64,000 nt of DNA from Polymyxa betae. Its lineage: Eukaryota; Endomyxa; Phytomyxea; Plasmodiophorida; Plasmodiophoridae. Below the pieces are notes generated by a model. That model ran no database searches, was not told the origin of the DNA, and saw only the letters and a list, made by a program, of their open reading frames with translations. The DNA lies in the NCBI GenBank assembly GCA_003693705.1, contig RBZT01000423.1:1-64000 (forward strand), in the 5' to 3' direction. This document shows positions 1-8,657 of this stretch, piece after piece (the first letter of the stretch is position 1; each line of letters begins with the position of its first letter). Position numbers and translations under genes: made by a program.

Positions 1-4
1 CTTT

Positions 5-625
5 TTACTCGATCCTAACACTCTGCTGAACAATCTTCTGGGCTTGTTCGCTGGTCAAGTTTCCTCCAGTTGCAGTTGCACTGCGGAATTCCGCCAAGAT
101 TTTGGATATAGTGGCCTGGGTCAGTTTTTCAAGTTGAAACTCATTCTTGGCCCAATCAGCAAGGCTCGTTTGTTTCAGCTTAGGGAAAGACAAATGTCTC
201 TGCCAAATCTGCGAGCGTTGCTCTTTTGAAAGCTTCGTTTTTGATCTTGAAACGTCGGGTCCAACGCACGGAGTTGTAACGTTCTCATGACCGGACTGTA
301 CGTCAGAAGAAGAACTCCTTTCACCATCAGATAATGAACAAGAATCAGACGACAATTGCAACCGCGGGAGTTGACCAGAGCGCATACATGTTCCAGATTT
401 CGAACACCAGATGCGTTGACCATGTCCTTCGTCGTCGAATTCATAAGGTTTCCCGCAAAACGGGTGCACAGGCTGATAGCACGCAGGACACAGATGATGC
501 CCGCTTATTGAAGAGTTACAAACAACGCAGCAATTCATATCGGTGGTGATTGCGACAGCCGGACGGCGAGTAGAACGCAGCGAATCAGCTTTCAATGACG
601 AATCCAGAAGCGAATTTGAGGGCAT
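5..625 (-). CDS. Zinc-binding plus CENP-B/psq-like helix-turn-helix protein, probably transposon-derived
   Basis: A 206-residue ORF with its own stop, unlike any housekeeping gene nearby. Residues 32-80 hold a cysteine-rich cluster (CVVC, CPAC, H54, C57, C74, C80) that would form a treble-clef or similar zinc site. Residues about 108-130 are acidic and serine-rich. Residues about 130-180 (KLSKEQRSQIWQRHLS onward, ending TISKIL) resemble the N-terminal helix-turn-helix of CENP-B/pogo-type transposases. No DDE catalytic domain follows before the stop at 5-7, so this is either a DNA-binding remnant or the first part of a transposase whose remainder is missing. A domesticated DNA-binding protein is the alternative. 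The neighbouring decayed coding stretch and palindromes support a mobile-element setting. The HTH assignment is by pattern only. Confidence 0.5.
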   Translation of the reverse strand: MPSNSLLDSSLKADSLRSTRRPAVAITTDMNCCVVCNSSISGHHLCPACYQPVHPFCGKPYEFDDEGHGQRIWCSKSGTCMRSGQLPRLQLSSDSCSLSDGERSSSSDVQSGHENVTTPCVGPDVSRSKTKLSKEQRSQIWQRHLSFPKLKQTSLADWAKNEFQLEKLTQATISKILAEFRSATATGGNLTSEQAQKIVQQSVRIE

Positions 626-721
626 TGACCCGGGTCAAATTCGAAACACGCAGATTCCGCGATCCGTCAGTCACGCATAATTTTTTTCGTACGCATAAAT
701 AAAATTGCGAACGCAGTTTAT

Positions 722-754
722 TCTCTTATAATTGATACTCTCTTATAATTGATA
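722..754. repeat. Two-copy 17-bp tandem repeat
   Basis: The unit TCTCTTATAATTGATAC starts at 722 and again at 739; the second copy matches over 16 bases. It lies upstream of the transposon-like ORF. No function is apparent. Confidence 0.8.
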
Positions 755-825
755 AAAACACCTGCCACCGACCATATCGATATTCTGCGAGATTAAACTG
801 CGAGCGCGCAGCCCAGCGCAGCCCG

Positions 826-1360
826 GAGGTTGAGGGATATTTAATTGCACGCCTTGGGGAGGTTCCTGAGGCGACTTTGATTGACATTACTGACGAACCG
901 TTTCAACATAATCCAGTTTTTCTTGCAAAATTATTTTAAGGAAGTCTAACTGAAGTTCCGGTTGATTCATTTCAGAAAACTGATATTATGCTAAAATGTG
1001 AGTGGTTGTGTCACGCTAGGGTTTTCCGATCGAGTAGGATTTATTCAATTAAACATGGTTTTTGTGAGATTCTGCATAAAGGCAATATGGACTTGTCCCT
1101 TGATGAGGTGTTATAAAACGTTTCGCTCGACGAAATCGCAGAATACGGTGACGAGTGTGATCTCAAAAATGACGATACGCAATGGCAGCATCTGAAGCTG
1201 AATCAATTCGGCAACGTTTCCCTTTCGTTGATAACGGATCATGGGTAACTTCTTTCAGTTGCAAACCAAGAGATCCGAGCTTTTTGCAGAAATGCCAGAT
1301 AACATGCAATCAGGTCGAAGGTTTCAGGCTCGACCCGTGAAAATCGGAAGTCAGCATGGC
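826..1360 (+). pseudogene. Decayed coding remnant with in-frame stops
   Basis: One plus-strand frame stays protein-like from about 826 to 1245 but is interrupted by TAA near 938 and TAA near 1111. It has the look of coding sequence (EVEGYLIARLGEVPEATL..., later LDEIAEYGDECDLK). A second frame takes over from about 1182 and runs to about 1360 (SIRQRFPFVDNGSWVT, FLQKCQITCNQVEG). The pattern of two stops and a frame change suggests an old, broken gene rather than introns, because the interruptions lack usable splice sites at the usual spacing. I do not recognise the family. Its position next to the HTH ORF suggests a mobile-element origin, which is inference. Confidence 0.35.
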
Positions 1361-1454
1361 CACAAGCTCTACTAAGTGAGCAATAAATGAAATTGTTCAA
1401 CCTGGTCGCCGCAGGGCTCGTTGTCAGCGTTAAAAGTTAAAATCGACGACGCAG

Positions 1455-1481
1455 TTAGTGTCTATATAATATAGACACTAA
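1455..1481. repeat. Near-perfect palindrome, left member of a pair
   Basis: Twelve-base arms (TTAGTGTCTATA and its complement) surround a 3-nt centre. The same 11-base arm sequence recurs as a palindrome at 1668-1690, so the two form a matched pair enclosing about 187 bp. Confidence 0.85.
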
Positions 1482-1667
1482 GGAATTTTGATAGGGGACT
1501 CCGTGGCCAAAATTTGCGAAAAATCGGTCAAGCAAAACATGGCGTGAATTTCAGCTCTAGTTTAGAAAAATCAAAACTTTTGGATCGTGGACAGCCAATC
1601 CTACGGCGATTCGTTACAATTTTTCTAAAAATATTTATCGGAACGAAGATATTTTACGCTAAAAGTC

Positions 1668-1690
1668 TAGTGTCTATAATATAGACACTA
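1668..1690. repeat. Perfect palindrome, right member of a pair
   Basis: Eleven-base arms TAGTGTCTATA / TATAGACACTA around a single central A. The arms are identical to those of the palindrome at 1455-1481. Each could form a hairpin, and the pair could mark the ends of a small non-autonomous element. Confidence 0.85.
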
Positions 1691-2116
1691 CGGAGTGCGT
1701 ATCAGGGTTAGATAGGTAATAGAACCCAGATAAATAACGAAATTATGTTTACGAAGAAATAGAGAGATTGGTTATTTATTGCAGACTTAAATGTGATATT
1801 TTACTGTACATCCAGATTTCTGTAAAAACCACCAATGGATTGGATCGAATCGTATAACAAGCCTAGAGATAATCAGATGAGGTTCACAGATAATCAAACA
1901 AAAAAGTCGATTGGGGATCAGAACAACATAAATAAATAACATCAGACATCAGTCCACTACTCCATTTGTTGCATACATCATATGATGAAGATGGGAATAA
2001 TTACATACCTGTTAGTGAATTAGATATTGACATTTCAGACATCTAAGGAAGATAATATAGATCATGTTCCAAGATCACTATATAGTAGATATGTCATCAT
2101 GAATGTCAATATATAA

Positions 2117-2160
2117 TCACTACTGTATATATGCCCCAATGCATGGATATACAGTAGTGA
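2117..2160. repeat. 14-bp inverted repeat (hairpin)
   Basis: TCACTACTGTATAT at 2117-2130 is exactly complementary to 2147-2160, with a 16-nt loop. It lies in the gene-free stretch 1361-2477, where I see no coding signal. It could be a transcript hairpin or the footprint of a small element. Confidence 0.75.
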
Positions 2161-2356
2161 TGTCATACTTCTATATAGTCCTCTCAGAATACGAATGTTT
2201 CAACAAGGCGCGTGTTTCAGCGCTCTGAAGAACGAAAGTTGTAGAATTTGATGATTTCATCATAGAGGGTCTTTTAGAGGAGGACATGAACTCGTAACCA
2301 AACAAATCACAATGACCAAACCTGGAGATTGTGGCTCATTGAATCGCTTCAGAATT

Positions 2357-2373
2357 CGGACTCCGTCACGGAC
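2357..2373. repeat. 17-bp motif shared with 21690-21706
   Basis: CGGACTCCGTCACGGAC occurs here and again, identically, at 21690. It contains the palindromic core TCCGTCACGGA. Here it lies about 100 bp beyond the stop of the minus-strand gene at 2478; at 21690 it lies just upstream of the Pol I subunit start. Confidence 0.6.
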
Positions 2374-2477
2374 TTTCAATATATCAGCGATGCTCTAAAA
2401 TGATACATTCCTCTGAACTAAGAATTTATTAATTGACTGGATTATTGAAATATGTGAGTTATTTAATAACTAGATAA

Positions 2478-3037
2478 CTAGATAGGTTTAGTGAATTGTG
2501 TATGTCTCCCATATCCTTGATAATTAGATCTTCCATCATGTATATCATCACACCATGAATATATACTTGTAAACTCTTTGATATTTGCTATCTCACCCTC
2601 ATACTCACGTGGACGTGCACCTTTATGCAACACAATACGTGCAGATATGTCGTCCAGCTTGTCTTCTTGTTTAACTCTCTCAGTATTCATGCAACTCTGA
2701 TATTCATCCATTGCTGATTTCCATATATCAGCTCTATCTCGTTCTTGCCTCAGATATCGATATGCAGCACTCTTGGTTCTAGCTGCTAATGATGCTGCTT
2801 CTGTTAATGCAGCATTTGATGTAGAGGATGTTACAGTTGAGGATGTTAAATGGCCGAATACTCGTTGAAATGATGTCTATAGAGAAGATGATCATTATAC
2901 ATTTTTTATCTAATCTCATACAATATAACAACCTGAGACTGAGCATCATCTCCCGATCCACCCATCTCTCGTAGAGCCATCTCTTCAACCCAATTTCCTT
3001 CAAGCATTCCATGACCATGTCCAGCTTCCTTCCACAT
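2478..3037 (-). CDS. Small unrecognised protein (two exons)
   Basis: Coding parts 3037-2933 and 2876-2478 are joined across a 56-nt GT-AG intron (2877-2932) in phase 0, giving about 167 residues. The start MWKEAGHGHGMLEGNWVEE is the first ATG in the frame after an upstream stop, so an additional 5' exon is possible. The middle is alanine/serine-rich (about residues 36-70), followed by a charged helical stretch (YRYLRQERDRADIWKS). There is no signal peptide or membrane segment. The N-terminal GNWVEEMALRE faintly recalls small ciliary microtubule-inner proteins of the SPAG8 type, but I would not assign that. It ends about 60 bp downstream of PUS3 on the same strand. Confidence 0.5.
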
Positions 3038-3096
3038 TCCAACAATAAATGCAGGGTACCAGGACGATCTTCAATAATATCATGGAACCAAGGGTA

Positions 3097-4799
3097 TTAC
3101 AGACATTTATTAACAGTATCTGTAACAAGTACAGAAGAATTCTGTTCTTGCTCTTCAGATTTGAGTCGATAGGCTCGTGTCAGTTCTAACCGCTTATTCA
3201 TCTTTGAACGTTGATTATCATTAAGTCTCTCAAGTCTATCATCAAGTGATGGACAGACAGATCTCTTCAACAATTGTAAATGTTGTCTTTGCCTTCTCTT
3301 CATCTCACTTCCGTCATGGCCCTCTGAAGCTCGACAAAAGAATTGCTCTTTCAAAGCCGCCACAATTCTAAACAGCACTCATTATACAGCCAACATGTTA
3401 TTAGTGGCTTACCGAGGTTGTCGCCATTGCTCATGTAGAACCCGAACCATTTCACCTTTAGTAGTGGTTTTTACATGCTTATCAAACTCTAGATCGAACT
3501 CGCAGCGGGTTAAGACCAATGGAAGCTGAGAACTTGTTTGAATAACACTTTGAGCACAACCTCTTAACTCACTTGGTTAGCGAGTTCATACTGAGGTTTA
3601 CAAGGATTCTCTTCAACATCAAGTAGAGCATCAATTAGAGAAATATCCTCAAGCCGGCGTCCAATCAAGAAGAGACATGCTACCATACAACGAACCTGTG
3701 AATATACTATATCAGATATAAAAACTTATTATATAGATGCAGATACCTGATTATAGAGAAAAGAATGCCCAGTAACAGTGATGGCATACAATGTATCTGG
3801 ACCGGTTCGTTGATCATAATGATCAGCAACGTCAATTGTTATAGAAACCAATGTACGAATAAATGAGCTACATGATACCACATTCCTATCAACAACTTAG
3901 ACATCACATAACAAAACAGCTGGTACACTGAGTATACATTCGACAAAAATTTCTAAAATCATGAGTACCAATCAGCTTCTGAGCAGCCATCCTCATTAAA
4001 TCCAGGTCCATTCCGTCGAGAAAGAAAAAATACTGGAAACCATTTAATAGCACTCTAATAAGAGTTAAGTTCGATTACCTGATATGTTCGACTAAGACAA
4101 TGATAACGAGCATTGAAATCATCAGGAACGAATGCGAATCTATTGACATAATAAACATGAACCTCAACATGCACATAAACAGATGATTTCTGAATACCCA
4201 GTGACACGAATATCTTCAGGTAGACAATTGTTCATAATTGCCATATAATCAAATGGTTCACATTCATCTGGAGTAGCACGAACATCACAGGCGACAACAT
4301 TTTCCAGAGCAGATACACCCTACGAACCCCAGTTTACAACTTGCTAAGAAGATCGCCGATACAATGTTCCTACTTTATCGGTTCTGCCACAGCGAGAAAA
4401 CCTACACGAATCTCTGGATCTAATCGCGATGATATCAATAAAATGAATGATATACATTAAAACATTTACCGACTGGATTAACTTCGCTCGTTCTAATGCT
4501 CGATAGAAATATTCTTCAATAGTTTCATCGGTTGTCGCCTGAATTGCTAAACCACGATAACGCTCCCCGAAATAAGAAATTCGAAATGCCACTCTCCTGA
4601 TCATAAATCTAGACCAGTCCAAAGATTTCTTGGAATTTTTTTCCCGAATCCGATGAGGCTTTCCACCTTGATCATATTAGTGAAATCGCACTCCAGATCG
4701 AAATATCTTACAAATCTGATGCAGCAGCACGATGAGCTCTTGTTTGGTCATTCGACTCAAAGTCGCAATATTGGGCAAGCGATTGTTTCTCCTGGTCAT
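3097..4799 (-). CDS. PUS3: tRNA pseudouridine38/39 synthase, PUS3/Deg1 type
   Basis: TruA-family enzyme that isomerises uridine to pseudouridine at positions 38/39 of the tRNA anticodon stem. The start MTRRNNRLPNIATLSRM is followed by the short helix typical of PUS3 (KQELIVLLHQI). A 45-nt intron (4667-4711) then leads to RVAFRISYFGERYRG and the catalytic CGRTDK motif, whose Asp is the nucleophile. Further exons give a DDFNARYHCLSRTYQVI-like segment, LDGMDLDLMRMAAQKLIG, then TGHSFLYNQVRCMVACLFLI and a KPQYELA motif. The last exon (about 3097-3378) is a basic, charged tail. There are at least six short introns. The family match is strong through order and content of motifs; exact internal boundaries are hand-made. 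Confidence 0.85.
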
Positions 4800-5068
4800 G
4801 ACGACGATTCAGAACCCGGAACTCGAGATGAATCAGACGAAATATATCTCGGGTCAGAGATGAAGTCCGAGATCAAGATCTCGCTATTATCATGACATTT
4901 GCAATATGATGTATGGTATAATATTGTTAACTGAATGTAGGACTATATATTAAATGTTACACATACTCTGATCTGTGATGGCTTAACGCTCATCAGACTT
5001 AGTATCAGCTCTTCACCACTTCAACTTTTATTTCTTAATATATGTCTACCTGATCTGGTTATCACCTA

Positions 5069-5953
5069 ATGTCATCATATCATCGAATCACAACTATTGT
5101 TGCTGTTATCGCTCTGATGCTTATTCTAGCAAGCTTTATTCTCCTGCGATCAACTCAGAATCCGCCAGGTAGCGCCGCTTCTGCATCTAAATCTCTTGAG
5201 GCCAGTATTTATCATCAAGTATTGGTCCTACGAAAGCTCACCAATCAGCTGTCAGAAAGGTTTGATGTTGATATATACAAAACTTACGATTCGGAAATGA
5301 GGGCGCTTGATGATCTCAGAAGGGAATGCAAAGAAAATCTGACCGAGATCGCGGAAATCTTGAAGAACTACAAATATCGTGTTAATTTAGCCATTGATCT
5401 GCATAGATCTGCCTCTGTCAAACTAGCCAGGGATATTTCTCTGTACATGGAGAGGTATCAGCAGAATCATACCAAGGCCTTAATCCGATTCTCTGAACTG
5501 GATCAAGATTGGGATAATAGTTTCATTCCTGTTTATCATCCTAATGCTTCTGTAATTTATTTCTCTTCAATATATCGCAGTTTGCGTCCGTCCACGAATT
5601 TTCATACTATCCTTAATAGCAATGAGCTGAAAAAGGGTCTCCAGCAAGCTGTCGTTCAGACTTGCTCGAACCAAATTAGTGATCTTTCTATCAAGCAAAG
5701 TTTAAACGAATCAAGAAGTCGTCTGTTATGGATCTCAAACGAATACAAAAAATTAGTGAGCAGGATGGTTCCGAGACCAACCAATACGGAGACATTCTTT
5801 TATGATCTCTGCTTATTATGGTCAATACATTTGAAGAGACAACAGCTCTGGCGTGTACCAGCTGGAATATTATCATCCGACGTCATTGCTCACGTTTTCA
5901 AATCGTTTCTGCTTCGATTACAGTATCATATGACTGAATTAGTAAGAATGTGA
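5069..5953 (+). CDS. Type II membrane protein with coiled coil, unknown function
   Basis: A single-exon ORF of 294 residues. Residues about 8-28 (ITTIVAVIALMLILASFILL) form one hydrophobic helix near the N-terminus, without a clear signal-peptidase site, so it is probably a signal anchor with the bulk on the lumenal or outer side. Residues about 45-150 are charged and helical (ERFDVDIYKTYDSEMRALDD and following) and likely coiled coil. The rest has no motif I know. Potential N-glycosylation sites (NHT, NAS, NES) fit a lumenal location. The ORF is intronless, unusual in this window. The upstream 270 bp to PUS3 would be a divergent promoter. Confidence 0.6.
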   Translation: MSSYHRITTIVAVIALMLILASFILLRSTQNPPGSAASASKSLEASIYHQVLVLRKLTNQLSERFDVDIYKTYDSEMRALDDLRRECKENLTEIAEILKNYKYRVNLAIDLHRSASVKLARDISLYMERYQQNHTKALIRFSELDQDWDNSFIPVYHPNASVIYFSSIYRSLRPSTNFHTILNSNELKKGLQQAVVQTCSNQISDLSIKQSLNESRSRLLWISNEYKKLVSRMVPRPTNTETFFYDLCLLWSIHLKRQQLWRVPAGILSSDVIAHVFKSFLLRLQYHMTELVRM

Positions 5954-6055
5954 TAAACAAGTACTTTATAACGACACTCTGTGCATGCTATAAACAACAT
6001 CGTCATTTCAGCGCACATTTCATTTAGAGTCTGTCCTCACTTCGTGCTATTCCTT

Positions 6056-6804
6056 ATGAGCCTTGATTATGAGCAATTAGAAGTTGATATTATACATGAT
6101 CTCCATTATGGCAAATTGCATCAAGCTTCGCGTTTGCTAGCCAACCTTCAGGTCCAGTTCCCAAATAGCATCCGAGCTCAGCGTCTGCAAGCGAAACTGT
6201 TTGCAGCCCGAGGACTGACTGACAAAGCAATTGATACGTGTGGCGAGATTACTGCCAGCAATCCCGCTGATATCATGACATTGAAAACCTTAATCAGCTG
6301 CCGGAAAGGAGCTGGTTGTTTAGATCTTGCGGTAAACGCGCTTCTGGATCTTATCGATTTGATTCCAAGTGATGTAAACTGTTGGCGTGAGCTTGTTGAC
6401 ATCTATATTCGTCAGAGGCAATTTTCGTATGCTTTGTTCTCTATTGAAGATCTTCTTCTTCTTCAGCCCTCCTGTTATTCATCGTATCTCATGTACGCTG
6501 AAGTGTTAGTTAGTATTGGCGATAAGAAATCTTTAAAACAAGCAAGACAGTACTACAGCATGTCCATCGAATTAAATCCCGAACGAAACCCGAGGGCGCT
6601 TTATGGATTATTATTGGTACAAATTCAGAAATTGTATAAAGGCTATGTATACTAACCATTAAGCTGAAGTTATGCAGAAATAACGCTCAGAAAATGCCTA
6701 TCGTTCAAGAGCTGCATCAATTCTCGTTGAAGAAACTGTTGGATGTTTATGAGGCCAAGAATTCCAAGTTGATTCGATTTGTTCGTCTGATTGGAACCTT
6801 TTGA
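6056..6804 (+). CDS. EMC2: ER membrane protein complex subunit 2 (TPR protein)
   Basis: EMC2/TTC35 is the cytosolic TPR subunit of the ER membrane protein insertase. Two coding parts (6056-6616 and 6664-6804) are joined across a 47-nt intron with a CTAACC branch site. The product of about 233 residues, close to the fungal and protist EMC2 size, is built of TPR helices. Recognisable stretches are QASRLLANLQVQFPNS, ADIMTLKTLISCRKG, NCWRELVDIYI and ARQYYSMSIELNPERNPRAL, the last being the family's most conserved region. The start at 6056 (MSLDYEQLEVDI) is preferred over an in-frame ATG at 5981, whose extra residues look like 5' leader. The genes on either side are unrelated. Confidence 0.8.
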
Positions 6805-7233
6805 TGCACAACTGCTAATAAGCTCGAGCAGGACAATTCAGATTCAGATCCATAATCAACAACCCAATCATCGAGTCATAAAATGAATTGGTATCAAAAC
6901 ATTATTTGCTCTGTAAATATCTTATTTTACGCGAAGAATAAAGAACAGTCTTTGATTGTTGAATTCTAAATTATTTATCACTTCAGAAAAAGCAATATTC
7001 TGCAGTGCAGTGGACGAGAGTGGGCTTTCTAATAGAAACTGAGGTTTTGATAAGGAGATGTCTACTAGTTAGCAAAGAACTCGTCATCAATGAGAAGTTG
7101 AATTTGAGCAACACTGCATGATGGAGTTAAATTAGACGCAACTAACGTATTAGATACGGAGTCATTGCGGTCTTGGTGCTTGTCGCCCAATCCTAATCTC
7201 CAATCAGGTTCCAGGTCCAGCATAACTTCAGCT
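6805..7233. other. Intergenic, no feature seen
   Basis: Between EMC2 and CK2 beta, both on the plus strand. The minus-strand frame at 7065-7301 is a shadow overlapping the CK2 beta start. Nothing else is supported. Confidence 0.5.
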
Positions 7234-8214
7234 ATGACCGCCCGAGCACAACCTGCTCCTGTACCGATGGATGGTGATAACTCTAGTGATGTTGGCGCCA
7301 ATGAAGATGAGGAAGAGGAGTACGCCTGGGTCTCTTATTTTTGTAGTCTTAAAGGCAATGAATTCTTCTGTCAAGTACAGATAACACAACCTTCTATAGA
7401 ACAAATTAGCCTAAATGTTTATTCAGGTGGAACCTGAATATTTACATGATGGTTTTAACCTGATGGGATTAAGCTCCCAAGTTCCATACTACGAATTTGC
7501 TCTTGATATTATTTTGGATGTTGATTATGATGATGAGAATCTTACTGAAGAACAGCAAGAGATGATTGAAAGTGAGGTACGCCATTCTTTTTCCTCTCGT
7601 AAAAAAACTTAATCCACCTTGGCGCTTAGGCTGAAAATCTCTATGGGCTGATTCATTCTCGATATATTCTAACAACTCGAGGTCTCGCTGCTATGCTTAA
7701 GAAGTACCAACAAGTTCAGTTTGGAAGATGCCCTCGTGTTGCATGTATGGGACAGCCAATGCTTCCTATTGGTTTGTATGATACGCCTGATAAAGCTCCC
7801 GTTAAGCTTTATTGTGCCAAATGCAATGAGATATATAGCCCGAGATCACATAGAGCTGAAAGTATTTATACTGTCATCATATCTCTAGATAATTTAATAA
7901 GGATGTTGTAGATGTCGATGGGGCGTATTTCGGAACAACATTCGCTCACTTATTTTACCTTGTCAGTAATCAATCATGGGTAAACAATCAAATTCTTATT
8001 GCTTGTTATGAATGCAGGTTTATCCTGAATTATATCCTTCCCCATCTCCAAGTAACTATGTACCACGTATCTTTGGCTTCCAGTATGATCTTGTTTGTCG
8101 TTCTGTTCTCAGCTTTATTTATAATTTAGACTGCATCGGGATGCTCATCAACGCGCCCTGGAGCATCGCAGTGAAAAAGATAAAGTCGTGATGCCAGGTC
8201 AAGGGACGCGATGA
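7234..8214 (+). CDS. CSNK2B: Casein kinase II regulatory (beta) subunit
   Basis: Regulatory subunit of protein kinase CK2; it dimerises through a zinc site and docks the catalytic alpha subunits. Exons give, in order, an acidic N-terminus ending [34 protein letters not shown] and [31 protein letters not shown]; the zinc finger (CPRVAC ... YCAKC, four cysteines present); [15 protein letters not shown]; then YPELYPS and VPRIFGFQ with a short basic tail. Five introns of about 46-56 nt all use GT-AG. The last one (about 8068-8114) is needed to keep the tail in frame. The start at 7234 (MTARAQPAP) is chosen because sequence upstream to 7165, although in frame, is not family-like. Confidence 0.9.
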
Positions 8215-8657
8215 GCTTGTTAATTTAATCGGAGGCAATTGTTTTAATCAATAATCTGTCAATACAGAATGTCTATACCGTATGATATGTGAACGCTTTC
8301 GCTGAGTTGCTTTTCAATCTAAGACTATGTTTAATTCTACAGCCCCAAATTACTGACTGTTTTCGATGGATATTGTCATATTGGTTCAGGTAGGGGTTCT
8401 TTAGGCAGAAAAGATGATTGTCAATACTATAGATTTCCCTACTAGGTTATATTACTTATATATTATTAATAGAATAGATGAGAGGAGTCCGGCCTTCCTC
8501 GTCTCCCTGTTCTTTCTTAACATCACAGCTTTTATTTATTTTGCAATCCTCATTTGATAATTCATTTCCCTTTTAAACTCCCAGATCGGACTCTAATATC
8601 ATGTAATTCTTTTCCAACGTTATTCTCAGTCAGTTAAAGCTATTCAGGCTGAATCTT
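8215..8657. other. Intergenic, no feature seen
   Basis: AT-rich spacer between CK2 beta and the IQGAP-like gene. No ORF, repeat or RNA-like element is convincing. Confidence 0.5.

Noticed and set aside
4653-4895. 80-residue plus-strand ORF
   Set aside because: Antisense to the first PUS3 exon, which gives a family-like N-terminus on the minus strand.
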